Positions 46,540-54,528 are shown, counted from the stretch's first letter. The stretch: 64,000 nt of DNA from Novispirillum itersonii (GCF_014205675.1 NZ_JACIIX010000001.1:62001-126000), one strand, 5' to 3'. Translations and numbers: made by a program. Notes: generated by a model from the sequence alone, not told the origin.

Positions 46540-46755
46540 TCAGCGGGTGTCACTGCGCAGACTGCGGCGGTACTCTTCCACCGGCAGACCGCCGACGCCC
46601 CAGTCCTCCGTCGCCACCTCGTCGATGACCACAAAGGTGGTGGCCGGGTTTTTATCCAGCACCCGGACCAGCAGGTCGGTAACGCCCCGAATCAGCTCGG
46701 CCTTCTGGGCCGGAGTGGCCCCTTCGCGGGTGATCTTGATGTTGACATAGGGCAT
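46540..46755 (-). CDS. 4-oxalocrotonate tautomerase-family protein
   Basis: 71 residues, the small 4-OT subunit size. The protein starts MPYVNIKITREGATPAQKAELIRGVTDLL; after Met removal, Pro1 is the catalytic base. The second half has TTFVVIDEVATEDWGVGGLPVEEYR, where the Trp (Phe50 position) and Arg residues complete the site in tautomerases of the YdcE/DmpI type. The ATG comes 3 nt after the NTF2-like stop, with GAGG inside that gene's end, so translation is coupled. It isomerises small keto-enol acids; the substrate is unknown. Confidence 0.92.
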   Translation of the reverse strand: MPYVNIKITREGATPAQKAELIRGVTDLLVRVLDKNPATTFVVIDEVATEDWGVGGLPVEEYRRSLRSDTR

Positions 46756-46758
46756 GGT

Positions 46759-47163
46759 TCAAACCTCGTTTTCGATGATCTGGAACACTTTGGCGATGAT
46801 CCGCCACTGGCCGTCGACCTGTACCAGCGTCAGGAAATCGACGAAATCGCGGGACCCGATCGAACAGCGGACCCGGGCGCGGGCGGTGTTGTCCCCGGCC
46901 AGATCAATGCCATCGATGTGGTCGCACCGGGGCTCCCCGCGGGAGGCCGGGGACTGCCGGGCCGCCACCACCGGCAGATATTCCGCCATGGTGCGGTAGA
47001 GGAACGGCGCTTCATCCGCCGTGGCATAGATCGCCTGCGGATGAAACACCGCCTGCAACAGGCCGGTGTCACAGAAATACAGGGCATCAAAATACTGATG
47101 CAGAACGGCAGTGATGCGGGCAAAAGCCGGGGCATCCGCCGCCGGAGACGGCTGGAGGGGCAT
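46759..47163 (-). CDS. NTF2-like (SnoaL / lumazine-binding type) protein
   Basis: 134 residues from the ATG at 47163, with AAGGA 8 nt upstream. A start 27 codons earlier would create a lipobox-like LLLLSAC but has no RBS and crosses this one, so I prefer the shorter form. The cone-shaped NTF2 fold is suggested by ITAVLHQYFDALYFCDTGLLQAVFHPQAIYATADE followed by ARVRCSIGSRDFVDFLTLVQVDGQWRIIAKVFQII, the Putative lumazine-binding pattern. Such proteins are small hydrolases, isomerases or binding proteins. It is first in the operon with the tautomerase and OYE genes. Confidence 0.85.
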   Translation of the reverse strand: MPLQPSPAADAPAFARITAVLHQYFDALYFCDTGLLQAVFHPQAIYATADEAPFLYRTMAEYLPVVAARQSPASRGEPRCDHIDGIDLAGDNTARARVRCSIGSRDFVDFLTLVQVDGQWRIIAKVFQIIENEV

Positions 47164-47312
47164 CGGATTAATCCTTGAAAGGGGGCAGGCTGACAGCAGC
47201 AGCAGCGCTGACATAACGATAGGCAGCGGCGTCCCCGGTGCCAACCTGATTTCCTTTGGTTACCGGATTATCAGGTTCCCGATCCGTAACCGGCCCCATC
47301 GCGCCGCAACAG

Positions 47313-47595
47313 GGTTTCGGCCCCCATCCTGCCGGGGTGGCAGGGCTGCAAAGGGCTCCTTGGACTGAACCCCGGCGGTGTTTTGGTCCCCCCACCCCGC
47401 CGGGGTGGCAGGGCTGCAAAGGGCTCCTTGGACTGGACCCCGGCGGGGTTTTGGTCCCCCTGCCCCGCCGGGGTGGCAGAGCTGCAAATGACTCCTTGGG
47501 CTGGACCCCGGCGGGGTTTTGGTCCCCCCACCCCGCCGGGGCGACAGGGCTGCAAATGACTCCTTAGGCTGGACCCCGGCGGGGTTTTGGTCCAT
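47313..47595. repeat. 68-bp tandem repeat, about four copies
   Basis: The TTTTGGTCC landmark recurs at 47381, 47449, 47517 and 47585, an exact 68-bp period, and an older diverged copy starts near 47313. Each unit has a CCCCGGCGGGG palindrome, a CCCCGCCGGGG palindrome and GGGCTGCAAATGACTCCTT. As 68 is not divisible by three, ORFs running through it shift frame and are not genes. Confidence 0.9.
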
Positions 47596-47714
47596 AGTCG
47601 CGCCGATTTACAAGGCCCCGCCCCGAGCGGGCCTGTTGTGCTGTAGGCGTAAAACCGCACCGGCCCCCGAAAGAGAGACGGGTGCCCCCGGCGGAGTCAA
47701 TGGAGCGTGCAAGG

Positions 47715-48065
47715 ATGATCACCGGCACCCTGATCGATACCTGGCTGAATGGCCGTCTGGTTGGCACCGATGAATTCGGCAACCGCTATTATGAAGACAA
47801 GCGGACCCCGAAGGCGGGCCGCCGCCGCCGCCGCTGGGTGATTTACAAGGGTGACATCGACGGCTCCCGCGTGCCGCCGCAGTGGCATGCGTGGCTGCAT
47901 TACACCACCGACACCCCGATCGACACCGAAACCCGCCCGTGGGAAAAAAACCACAGCGCCAACCCGACCGGGTCCGCCGCCGCCTATGTGCCGCCGGGCG
48001 ATGACCGTGCGGGCGGTGTCCGTTCCGGGGCCACCGGCGATTACGAGCCGTGGCGTCCGGCCTGA
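47715..48065 (+). CDS. NADH:ubiquinone oxidoreductase accessory subunit, NDUFA12 type
   Basis: 116 residues from the ATG at 47715, with GGAG 9 nt upstream. Starts at 47700 or 47682 are possible but have poorer RBS spacing. The NDUFA12/B17.2 core is complete: GRLVGTDEFGNRYYEDKR, then RRRRRWVIYKGDIDGSRVPPQWHAWLHYTTDTP. This protein is a supernumerary complex I subunit shared by mitochondria and alphaproteobacteria, at the matrix-arm/membrane interface. The rest of nuo is elsewhere. In alphaproteobacteria this gene is often beside the DUF2155 gene, as it nearly is here (1.5 kb downstream). A 68-bp repeat lies just upstream. Confidence 0.94.
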   Translation: MITGTLIDTWLNGRLVGTDEFGNRYYEDKRTPKAGRRRRRWVIYKGDIDGSRVPPQWHAWLHYTTDTPIDTETRPWEKNHSANPTGSAAAYVPPGDDRAGGVRSGATGDYEPWRPA

Positions 48066-48109
48066 TCTGACGGGTCCGCGCTTCCGCCCCCTGCTGACAG
48101 ACGGAATCC

Positions 48110-48901
48110 ATGTCACGTTCGCATGCCCCCCGCCCTGCCCTGACCGACCTGCGTGAAACCCTGATCGGAGCCCTCGTTCTGGGGGTTCTGGCGGTGGCCC
48201 TTGCGCTGAATGCGGCAGACCGGGGCCGGGAGGACCGCGCCGACGGCTACACCCTGACCGCCAGCTTCCAGCGCACCGACGGCATCGCCATCGGCGCGCC
48301 GGTGCGCATGGCCGGGGTGCGGATCGGCGAGGTGGCCGGACAGGCACTGGCCGGGGGCTTCCGCGCTGAACTGAGCCTGCGTCTGGACACCGGGGTGGAA
48401 ATCCCGATGGACAGCGCGGCGGTGATCGAGACCGACGGCCTGCTCGGCCCCAAGTACGTCGAGATCCACCCCGGTGGGGAAGAGGACATGCTGAAGCCGG
48501 GTGGCCGGTTTGAGTATGTGCAGGATGCGATGGTGCTGGAAGACCTGCTGGCCCGGATCGTTGAACAGGCCCGCCAGAAAGCACTGGAACGGGCCGGAGC
48601 CCCGGCCGCCGCCCCGGATGGGAACGACGGGGACGGGGACGACGCCCTGCTGGCCCCGGGCGGACTGGTGCCGTCGCTGCGCGACCTGCTGAACAACCGG
48701 ACCGAAGAGGGTGACAAGGCGCTGGAACACCTGCCCGACACCACCCCCAACGGGGTGTTGCCGCCGCCCGATCCGCTTCCGGGCAAGCCCGGCTTCGGCA
48801 CCGCGCCGGGGCAGCCACCGGCCCAGCCGCCCGCAACCGGGCCGGGTGCCAAAGGCCAGACCAGCGGCCTGATGTCCGCCCCGTCAACCGGACCGGCCTG
48901 A
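48110..48901 (+). CDS. MlaD-family lipid-transport protein with extended C-terminus
   Basis: 263 residues. One N-terminal membrane anchor (ETLIGALVLGVLAVALALNAAD) is followed by an MCE/MlaD domain: YTLTASFQRTDGIAIGAPVRMAGVRIGEVAGQALAGGFRAELSLRLDTGVEIPMDSAAVIETDGLLGPKYVEIHPGG. The last 120 residues are an unusual low-complexity extension rich in Asp, Gly and Pro, absent from the neighbouring paralogue. MlaD hexamers carry phospholipids between membranes as part of MlaFEDB, but no mlaE or mlaF is adjacent. The start is 45 bp after the NDUFA12 gene, and the DNA reads as one operon to 50080. Confidence 0.85.
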   Translation: MSRSHAPRPALTDLRETLIGALVLGVLAVALALNAADRGREDRADGYTLTASFQRTDGIAIGAPVRMAGVRIGEVAGQALAGGFRAELSLRLDTGVEIPMDSAAVIETDGLLGPKYVEIHPGGEEDMLKPGGRFEYVQDAMVLEDLLARIVEQARQKALERAGAPAAAPDGNDGDGDDALLAPGGLVPSLRDLLNNRTEEGDKALEHLPDTTPNGVLPPPDPLPGKPGFGTAPGQPPAQPPATGPGAKGQTSGLMSAPSTGPA

Positions 48902-49058
48902 CCCTATTCGTCACCGGGACCGGCACCCGGACAGTTCGTTACCCAGACAGTTCGTTAACCGGACAGTCCGTTAACCCGTCGGACAGTCCGTCAAGACCCA
49001 GAGCCACACCGTCATTCCGGCCCCCGGCCGGGTGTGCCGGAACACTGAAAGGGCACAG

Positions 49059-49541
49059 ATGAGCCGCAATCCGATCGAAACCGTGATGGGGGCCGTGGTG
49101 CTGCTGGTTGCTGGCAGCTTCCTGACCTTTGCGGTCAATTCCGCCAGCCTGCGCCCGGTGTCCGGGTATACGGTGAAGGCGGTGTTCAATAAGGTCGGCG
49201 GGCTGAACGTCGGGTCGGATGTCCGCATCTCCGGCATCAAGGTCGGCACCGTCACCGGCCAGATGCTGGACCCGCGCACCTACCGGGCCGTCGTCACCCT
49301 GTCGGTGCTGCCCGATGTGAAGCTGCCCGCTGACACCGTCGCCTCGGTGGCGTCCGACGGGCTGCTGGGCGGCAAGTTCGTCAAGCTGGAACCCGGCCAG
49401 TCCGGGGCCTTTCTGGAAAACAACGCCTCCCTCAGCCGCACCCGCGACTATCAGTCGGTGGAGGATCTGGTCAGCGAGCTGATCTTCATCGCCACCAAGG
49501 ACCCGCCGCCGCAGTCCCCGCCGGGAGCCGGAAAGCCGTAA
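49059..49541 (+). CDS. mlaD: MlaD, outer-membrane lipid-asymmetry protein
   Basis: 160 residues from the ATG at 49059, with AAAGGG upstream; this is the canonical MlaD length. It starts MSRNPIETVMGAVVLLVAGSFLTFAV (a membrane anchor). The MCE domain reads YTVKAVFNKVGGLNVGSDVRISGIKVGTVTGQMLDPRTYRAVVTLSVLPDVKLPADTVASVASDGLLGGKFVKLEPGQ, and the C-terminus is short with TRDYQSVEDLVSELIF. It is the better conserved of the two adjacent MlaD proteins and more likely the true MlaFEDB subunit. TAATG overlaps the DUF2155 start by one base, so the two are coupled. Confidence 0.94.
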   Translation: MSRNPIETVMGAVVLLVAGSFLTFAVNSASLRPVSGYTVKAVFNKVGGLNVGSDVRISGIKVGTVTGQMLDPRTYRAVVTLSVLPDVKLPADTVASVASDGLLGGKFVKLEPGQSGAFLENNASLSRTRDYQSVEDLVSELIFIATKDPPPQSPPGAGKP

Positions 49542-50080
49542 TGATGACCCGTCCGCGCCGTTTTTTCCGCCCACTGCTGCTGACCGGCCTTGCCGCCTGT
49601 GCCGGAATGGCCGCAACACTGGCAATCCACCCGGCCATGGCGGGGGAACCGCTGTCGCGCAACACCGCCGTGCTGCGCTGGCTGGATAAAGGCGCGGCCC
49701 GGGTGCAGACGCTGGAAGTGCCGGTCAACCAGACCGTCACCATCCAGACCCTTCAGGTGATCGTCCGCGCCTGCCAGCAGACCCCGCCGGAAGAGCCGCC
49801 GGAAAGCGCGGCCTATGTCGATGTGTGGGAAACCAAGGCCGGGCAGCCGACCGAGGACGTGTTCCGGGGCTGGCTGTTCGCCTCCAGCCCGGCGCTGTCG
49901 GCGCTGGAACATCCGGTCTATGACCTGTGGATGCTGGATTGCAAGGATGTGGCCGGAAAGGACGCGACCGCGAAGGATCCCGCCGCGCCGCCGGTCCCCG
50001 CCGTTGTGGTGCCGACACCGGTGGCCCCGGCCCAGCCCGCCCCGGTCAAACCGGGCACCGCCCCCACCCCCAACGGATAA
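49541..50080 (+). CDS. DUF2155 periplasmic protein
   Basis: 179 residues. A signal peptide (FRPLLLTGLAACAGMAATLA, cleaved near AMA) precedes the DUF2155 domain: NTAVLRWLDKGAARVQTLEVPVNQTVTIQTLQVIVRACQQTPPEEPPESAAYVDVWETK, then FRGWLFASSPALSALEHPVYDLWMLDCK. Two Cys could form a disulfide. The C-terminal 40 residues are a Pro/Ala/Val linker. The family is nearly restricted to alphaproteobacteria and regularly neighbours NDUFA12; its function is unknown. The start overlaps mlaD by one base. Confidence 0.92.
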   Translation: MMTRPRRFFRPLLLTGLAACAGMAATLAIHPAMAGEPLSRNTAVLRWLDKGAARVQTLEVPVNQTVTIQTLQVIVRACQQTPPEEPPESAAYVDVWETKAGQPTEDVFRGWLFASSPALSALEHPVYDLWMLDCKDVAGKDATAKDPAAPPVPAVVVPTPVAPAQPAPVKPGTAPTPNG

Positions 50081-50219
50081 TTCCCCAACGGATAAGACCG
50101 GGATCGGATCAACCCCCGTTGACCCGACCCCGGACCCCCGCCCTGACCGCAGCCCCGTGGCGTATACTCGCCCGGGGCTGCATGGTTTCGGCCCCGGTTC
50201 TGTCTGTCGAGGGATCCTG

Positions 50220-51155
50220 ATGTCCGCTGCCTGCGTGCTGTCCGTCCACCCGCTGCCCTGCGCCCTGCCGGGCCATGCCAGCCTGACCTATCCGCGCTGG
50301 CGGCATTGGCTGCAACCGCCGGAGGGAGCCGACAGTGCCGACCCGTCCTCGCCGGTGGCGGTGCAGGCGGTGTGTGCGGCCGATGACGGCGGCACCCCGG
50401 TTGGTCTGGCCCTGCTGCATCTCCCCCCCGGCCACACCGGGCGGCTGCTGTCGGTGATGGTGCTGCCGGACCGGCGGCGGCAGGGGATCGGCTCCGCCCT
50501 GCTGCGGGCGGCGGCGGACTGTGCCCGTCATGCCGGAGCCCCCGCCCTGATGGCGCAGCATAACAGCGCCGCCACCGGGATCGACGCCTATGACGCCTTC
50601 ATGGCCGCCAACGGCTGGCCTGCGGCGGAAACCCGCGAGGTGCGGGGCTTTGGCCGGGCCGGATGGGGGCGGACGGCGGGGAAGACCTTCGCCCGCCACC
50701 GGGCGGCGCTGGTGCGCCGGGGCTATGCCCTGACCCCATGGACCGACCTGACCGAGGACGACGCGGCGGCGATCCGCGCTCTGGTCGCCTCCGGGGCGGT
50801 GCCGGATGGCTATGATCCGTTCCTGATGCACGGTCTGGATGCCCCGGACCTGTCCGCCGTGCTGTATCGCCACGGCGCGGTGGTCGGCTGGGCCAAGGCC
50901 CACTGGCAGGATACCGCACGGACACAGGCCTTTTACCACAGTGGCTGGGTGCTGCCGGAGGTGGCGCGGCAAGGCTGGCTGGCGGTGGCGATGATCGATC
51001 TGTCAGCCCGGCAGGCCGACCTGTACGGCGATGACAGCCTGACCGGTCTGGCCACCGATGCCAACAACCTGCCGATGCAGGGCATCCTGTTCAACCGCTT
51101 CGGTATGCTGGCGGAACGGTTCGACCGCCTGATGCAGCGGACCCTGCCGCTGTAA
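50220..51155 (+). CDS. Double GNAT-domain N-acyltransferase, paralogue of the RiPP-linked GNAT
   Basis: 311 residues from the ATG at 50220, with GAGGGA upstream. The frame extends back over DUF2155 in another phase. The N-terminal GNAT domain (about 15-145) has RLLSVMVLPDRRRQGIGSALLRAAADCARHAGAP, where RRxGIG binds the CoA pyrophosphate, and AQHNSAATGIDAYDAFMAANGW. The C-terminal half has a second, degenerate GNAT-like fold with FYHSGWVLPEVARQGWLAVAMIDLSARQ and a distinctive end NLPMQGILFNRFGMLAERFDRLMQRTLPL. The C-terminal half is nearly the same as in the protein at 53476. It is a single gene, convergent with AsnC; no precursor peptide is adjacent. Acyl donor and acceptor are unknown. Confidence 0.85.
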   Translation: MSAACVLSVHPLPCALPGHASLTYPRWRHWLQPPEGADSADPSSPVAVQAVCAADDGGTPVGLALLHLPPGHTGRLLSVMVLPDRRRQGIGSALLRAAADCARHAGAPALMAQHNSAATGIDAYDAFMAANGWPAAETREVRGFGRAGWGRTAGKTFARHRAALVRRGYALTPWTDLTEDDAAAIRALVASGAVPDGYDPFLMHGLDAPDLSAVLYRHGAVVGWAKAHWQDTARTQAFYHSGWVLPEVARQGWLAVAMIDLSARQADLYGDDSLTGLATDANNLPMQGILFNRFGMLAERFDRLMQRTLPL

Positions 51156-51180
51156 GCGCCCCGCACCAGAAAGCCGGGGA

Positions 51181-51621
51181 TCAGCCGAGGTAACGGTCCA
51201 GCACGATCAGGGTGGTGATTTCGGCAATGCCCGGCAGGGCAAACACGGCGGAGCGGGTTTCCTCGATTTCGCGGATGGTCGCCGCCTCCACCCGCAGCAT
51301 CATGTCAGTGGCCCCGGCAACCGCATGAATCGCCACCACGGCAGGCATCCGCCGCAGGTGCGGCAGCAGCGGCGCACAGCTGTGGCCGGGGTGATGGCGG
51401 ATCAGCAGATGGGCACAGGCCCGGGCTTCCGGGGCCTGCGGCTCGACGGTGGTGAAACCGCTGAGGACGCCGGTCTTCAGCAGGCGGTTCAGCCGGTCCT
51501 GCGTTGCACTGCGCGACAGGCCGATATCCCGGGCCAGCGCCACCAGCGGGCGGCGGGCATCGCGGCGCAGGGCCGCCAGCAGCAGCCGGTCTTTTTCGTC
51601 CAGTGTGGTGTCCGCAGCCAT
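51181..51621 (-). CDS. Lrp/AsnC-family transcriptional regulator
   Basis: 146 residues from the ATG at 51621, with AGGA upstream. The N-terminal HTH reads LDEKDRLLLAALRRDARRPLVALARDIGLSRSATQDRLNRLLKTGVLSGFTTV, the standard Lrp/AsnC arrangement. The C-terminal RAM/AsnC ligand domain follows with HLRRMPAVVAIHAVAGATDMMLRVEAATIREIEETRSAVFALPGIAEITTLIVLDRYL, including the G-(A/D)-x-D turn. It is divergent from the isochorismatase-like gene, with 264 bp between them, which is its likely target together with itself. The effector is probably an amino acid or related amine. Confidence 0.93.
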   Translation of the reverse strand: MAADTTLDEKDRLLLAALRRDARRPLVALARDIGLSRSATQDRLNRLLKTGVLSGFTTVEPQAPEARACAHLLIRHHPGHSCAPLLPHLRRMPAVVAIHAVAGATDMMLRVEAATIREIEETRSAVFALPGIAEITTLIVLDRYLG

Positions 51622-51885
51622 TCTCTTGTCCTGTCCCACCCCAGCCCTGTCACACCACGATCCTGTCCCACCGGCAGGGCATGCCGCCCGTCTATCCTGT
51701 TCTATCTTATCACTGAAACCGTCAGACGCTATCCGGCAGACCGCATCAGGGGCCCCCAAACCGGCAGAATGCCGGTGGCGCCGGTATCTTGCCGGATGAA
51801 ACCGGCAGCGCCGCACGGCAGGATCAGATCCACACCGGCTCCCCCCGATCTCCCGCCCCCGCTCTCCCGCACAGGATCTGCCCCG

Positions 51886-52464
51886 ATGGCCGTTCTTCCC
51901 GAGTTTGACATCAAGACCACCGTGCTGCTGCCGGTGGATATGCAGCAGGCCTTCGATGAACCGCGCTGGCCGCGCCGCTGGAACCGGGCAGTGGACAGCA
52001 ACGGGCTGGCCCTGCTGGCGGCATGGCGGCGGGCGGGCGGCACCATCCTGCATGTCCGCCATGATTCGACGGAACCGGCCTCCACCCTGCGCCCCGGCCA
52101 GCCGGGCAACGCCTTCCGCCCCGGCTTTGAGCCCGCCCCCGGCGAGGCGGTGATCAGCAAATCGGTCAATTCGTCGTTCATCGGCACCGACCTTGACCTG
52201 CGGCTGAAGCGGCTGGGGGCGACGCAGGTGGTGGTGTTTGGCATCTCCACCGACATGTGCGTGTCCACCACCGTCCGCACCGGCAGCAACTTCGGCTGGC
52301 GGATGACGCTGGTCGCCGACGCCTGCGACTGCTTCGACCTGCCGGACGGGCGCGGCGGCACCATCCCGGCGGAACAGGTCCATGCCGCCCATGTGGCGAC
52401 GCTGGGGTTTGAGTTCTGCACCGTCACCACCACCGATGCGGTGGTGCTGGCACTGGCGGACTGA
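51886..52464 (+). CDS. Isochorismatase-like cysteine hydrolase
   Basis: 192 residues from the ATG at 51886, with AGGA 9 nt upstream. The catalytic triad is visible: Asp in LLPVDMQQAFDEPRW, Lys in GEAVISKSVNSSFIGTDLDLRLKRLGATQVVVFGISTDMCVSTTVRTGSNFGWRMTLVADACD, and Cys in TDMCVSTT. A cis-peptide GISTD precedes the nucleophile. The family hydrolyses isochorismate, nicotinamide, N-carbamoyl compounds or ureidoacrylate-like substrates; which applies here is unclear. It is divergent from an AsnC regulator and followed by LysE-type genes, suggesting control of an amino-acid or amide catabolic step. Confidence 0.92.
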   Translation: MAVLPEFDIKTTVLLPVDMQQAFDEPRWPRRWNRAVDSNGLALLAAWRRAGGTILHVRHDSTEPASTLRPGQPGNAFRPGFEPAPGEAVISKSVNSSFIGTDLDLRLKRLGATQVVVFGISTDMCVSTTVRTGSNFGWRMTLVADACDCFDLPDGRGGTIPAEQVHAAHVATLGFEFCTVTTTDAVVLALAD

Positions 52465-52553
52465 GACAGCCCCGGCCTGAGCAGGGGGCGGGAGACTCCC
52501 CTTTTTTCCCGCCCCCTCCCCCGGAAGATCAGCGAGGATCAGCGAGGATCAGC

Positions 52554-52748
52554 ATGCCCCTGTTCCCGGTCTCTCTCCCCGATTTTTACGGTCTGCTGCT
52601 GCTGCTGGTGATCATCATGCCGATCCCCCTCGCCCTGCTGGTCACCTGGGATGGCCTGACCGGCCCGCTGCGCCGCCTGCTGTTCACCGTCGCCGGGGCC
52701 AATCTGGCGTCGCTGATGCTGATCATCCTGCTGGCCGACGTGCTGTGA
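52554..52748 (+). CDS. Truncated LysE paralogue, two-helix membrane protein
   Basis: 64 residues. The sequence LLLLLVIIMPIPLALLVTWDGLTGPLRRLLFTVAGANLASLMLIILLADVL matches the first third of the LysE-family protein that begins 77 bp downstream, e.g. IPGPVALLVTGAGLAGGQRRALRTIAGTNLASLVLIALSAL there. It stops cleanly after the second membrane helix. GAGG precedes the ATG and the frame is intact, so it may still be translated. It could be a decayed tandem duplicate or a short regulatory partner. Three copies of GATCAGCGAG-like sequence precede the start. Confidence 0.6.
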   Translation: MPLFPVSLPDFYGLLLLLVIIMPIPLALLVTWDGLTGPLRRLLFTVAGANLASLMLIILLADVL

Positions 52749-52824
52749 CCGGGTCTTCCTTATTCCCTTTAAAGACGAAAACCGTATAGAGTTCTTCACC
52801 CTTAAAGCGTGGACGGAGCCGAAG

Positions 52825-53448
52825 ATGACTGGCCTTCAGGCGGATGTGCTGGGGGCCTATGCCCTGTCGGTGATCGCGATGATCATCATCCCCGGGCCGG
52901 TGGCGCTGCTGGTCACCGGGGCCGGTCTGGCCGGGGGCCAGCGCCGCGCCCTGCGCACCATCGCCGGAACCAATCTGGCATCACTGGTGCTGATCGCCCT
53001 GTCCGCCCTGATGGTGCAGGGGGTTCTGACGGTCAATGATCTGGCATTTGCCGCCCTGAAACTGGCCGGGGCGGCCTATATCGCGGTTATGGGCCGGGAG
53101 ATGTTGCGATCCCGGCCCGCTCCGGCCCCGGACGGGGCCGGGACATCCCCGGCGGTGGGGGGCTTCCGCCGGGGATTCGTCATTGCGGTGTCCAACCCCA
53201 AGGACATCATCTTCTTTGCGTCGTTCTTCCCGCAGTTCATGACCGTCCTGCCGGACAGCCTGCACAGCCTGACCCTGCTGACGGCGGTGTGGATCGTGCT
53301 GGATTTCGCCACCCTGCTGCTGATGGCCGTTCTGGTGCAGCGCCTGCTGCGGCCTTCCGTGCAGGCGGTGACCCTGCGCCTGTCCGGCGCGGTGCTGCTG
53401 GCGGTGGCCGTCGCCGGGGCGGCCCTGACCGTGCGGGACCTGCTGTAA
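52825..53448 (+). CDS. LysE/RhtB-family amino-acid exporter
   Basis: 207 residues with about six membrane helices. The N-terminus AYALSVIAMIIIPGPVALLVTGAGLAGGQRRALRTIAGTNLASLVLIALSAL has the PGPxxL signature and inter-helix GxxxGxxxGxxLA spacing of LysE/RhtB exporters. AFAALKLAGAAYIAVMGREMLRSR and GFRRGFVIAVSNPKDIIFFASFFPQFM (NPKxxLFFxxFxPQF) confirm it. It pumps amino acids or derivatives out of the cell; the substrate is unknown. The neighbouring AsnC regulator and the hydrolase may form a functional group with it. Confidence 0.93.
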   Translation: MTGLQADVLGAYALSVIAMIIIPGPVALLVTGAGLAGGQRRALRTIAGTNLASLVLIALSALMVQGVLTVNDLAFAALKLAGAAYIAVMGREMLRSRPAPAPDGAGTSPAVGGFRRGFVIAVSNPKDIIFFASFFPQFMTVLPDSLHSLTLLTAVWIVLDFATLLLMAVLVQRLLRPSVQAVTLRLSGAVLLAVAVAGAALTVRDLL

Positions 53449-53475
53449 ATCCGGGAGCGGGGAACCGGGAAGCCG

Positions 53476-54501
53476 TCACCCCGCCATCAGCGGCAGCACC
53501 CGTTCATACAGGCGGTCGATCCGTTCGGCGAAGGCCCCGAAGCGGTCGGACAGGATGCCCTGCATCGCCAGATTACGGCCATGGGTGCCATAGGCGGTGA
53601 TGGTGTCCGGCCCGGCCAGCGCCGCCTGACGCCGCGACACATCAATCATCGCCATCACCAGCCAGCCCTGCCGGGCCAGATCCGGCCGCACCCAGCCGGT
53701 GTGGTAATACACCACCGACGGCGGCTGATCCGGCGGTGGCGGCTCCCACCGCGCCTTGATCCAGCCGCAGACCTCCGGCCCCCGGTACAGCAGCACCGAC
53801 AGGGCCGGGTCATCCTCCGCCTCGGTCAGGAACGGATCAAACGGCAACCCCGCCCCGGCAACAGACTCCGCTGCCGGGGCACCGGTCGCCAGCAGGGTCC
53901 GAGCCTGTGCCACCCCTTCAGCCCCTGCTTCAGCCCAGCCCCGGACCGCATAGCCGCGCCGGACCAGCCGGGCATAGGGCCGGGCGTAGGTCAGAGCCGC
54001 ATCATCGGCCCAGCGCGCCGGGGCCTGCTCCCGCACCATCAGCAGCTCCGCCGGGGACCAGCCCCCGGCATCCAGACAGGCGGAATAGGCCTCCAGCGTT
54101 TTCAGGCGGCTGTTGTGCTGGGCGATCAGGATCTTCGCGCCTGCCGCCCGGGCCTGTTCCGCCGCAGCCACCAGCAGGGCACGGCCAATGCCCCGCCGCC
54201 GGAAACGGGCTGGAACCATCACCGACATCAGCCGGGCCTGTTCCCCCTGCCACAATACCAGCGCCAGACCGGCGGGCAGCCCCCCGACCGATGCGCAGAC
54301 CGCACAGCCGGACGGACGGCGTTCAGGATCTGTCTCCGACAGCAGTGCCTGATAACGCGGATAGGTCAGCCCCACAAACGCCGAAAGCCGCCCCCCCTGA
54401 CCTGGGGGGAGCGGCAACGGGACAGACTCAAAGGTCGGGGCAAGGGTCGGGGCAAGGGTCGGGGCAAGGGTCGGGGCAACATCCACCCCGTCAGCAGTCA
54501 T
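53476..54501 (-). CDS. Double GNAT-domain acyltransferase linked to an NHLP precursor (putative RiPP maturase)
   Basis: 341 residues. The first 20 contain a four-fold APTL-type repeat (12-bp units), then the N-terminal GNAT domain (about 40-170) with ARLMSVMVPARFRRRGIGRALLVAAAEQARAAGAKILIAQHNSRLKTLEAYSACLDAGGW; RRRGIG is the acyl-CoA pyrophosphate loop. The second half has VYYHTGWVRPDLARQGWLVMAMIDVSRRQAALAG and NLAMQGILSDRFGAFAERIDRLYERVLPL. It is closely related to the protein at 50220. It lies 27 bp downstream of an NHLP-leader precursor on the same strand, hence is probably co-transcribed. GNAT maturases that fatty-acylate Lys or Orn of such precursors are known (selidamides). This role is inferred here. 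Confidence 0.8.
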   Translation of the reverse strand: MTADGVDVAPTLAPTLAPTLAPTFESVPLPLPPGQGGRLSAFVGLTYPRYQALLSETDPERRPSGCAVCASVGGLPAGLALVLWQGEQARLMSVMVPARFRRRGIGRALLVAAAEQARAAGAKILIAQHNSRLKTLEAYSACLDAGGWSPAELLMVREQAPARWADDAALTYARPYARLVRRGYAVRGWAEAGAEGVAQARTLLATGAPAAESVAGAGLPFDPFLTEAEDDPALSVLLYRGPEVCGWIKARWEPPPPDQPPSVVYYHTGWVRPDLARQGWLVMAMIDVSRRQAALAGPDTITAYGTHGRNLAMQGILSDRFGAFAERIDRLYERVLPLMAG

Positions 54502-54528
54502 CGGGAATCCGATCGGCTGCCCTTTCCC

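Noticed and set aside
47256-47660. Several ORFs on both strands across 47.25-47.66 kb
   Set aside because: All are translations of the 68-bp tandem repeat; the unit length is not a multiple of three, so each frame recurs as similar peptides.
52809-53039. 76-codon ORF overlapping the LysE start
   Set aside because: Shifted-frame shadow of the LysE gene.
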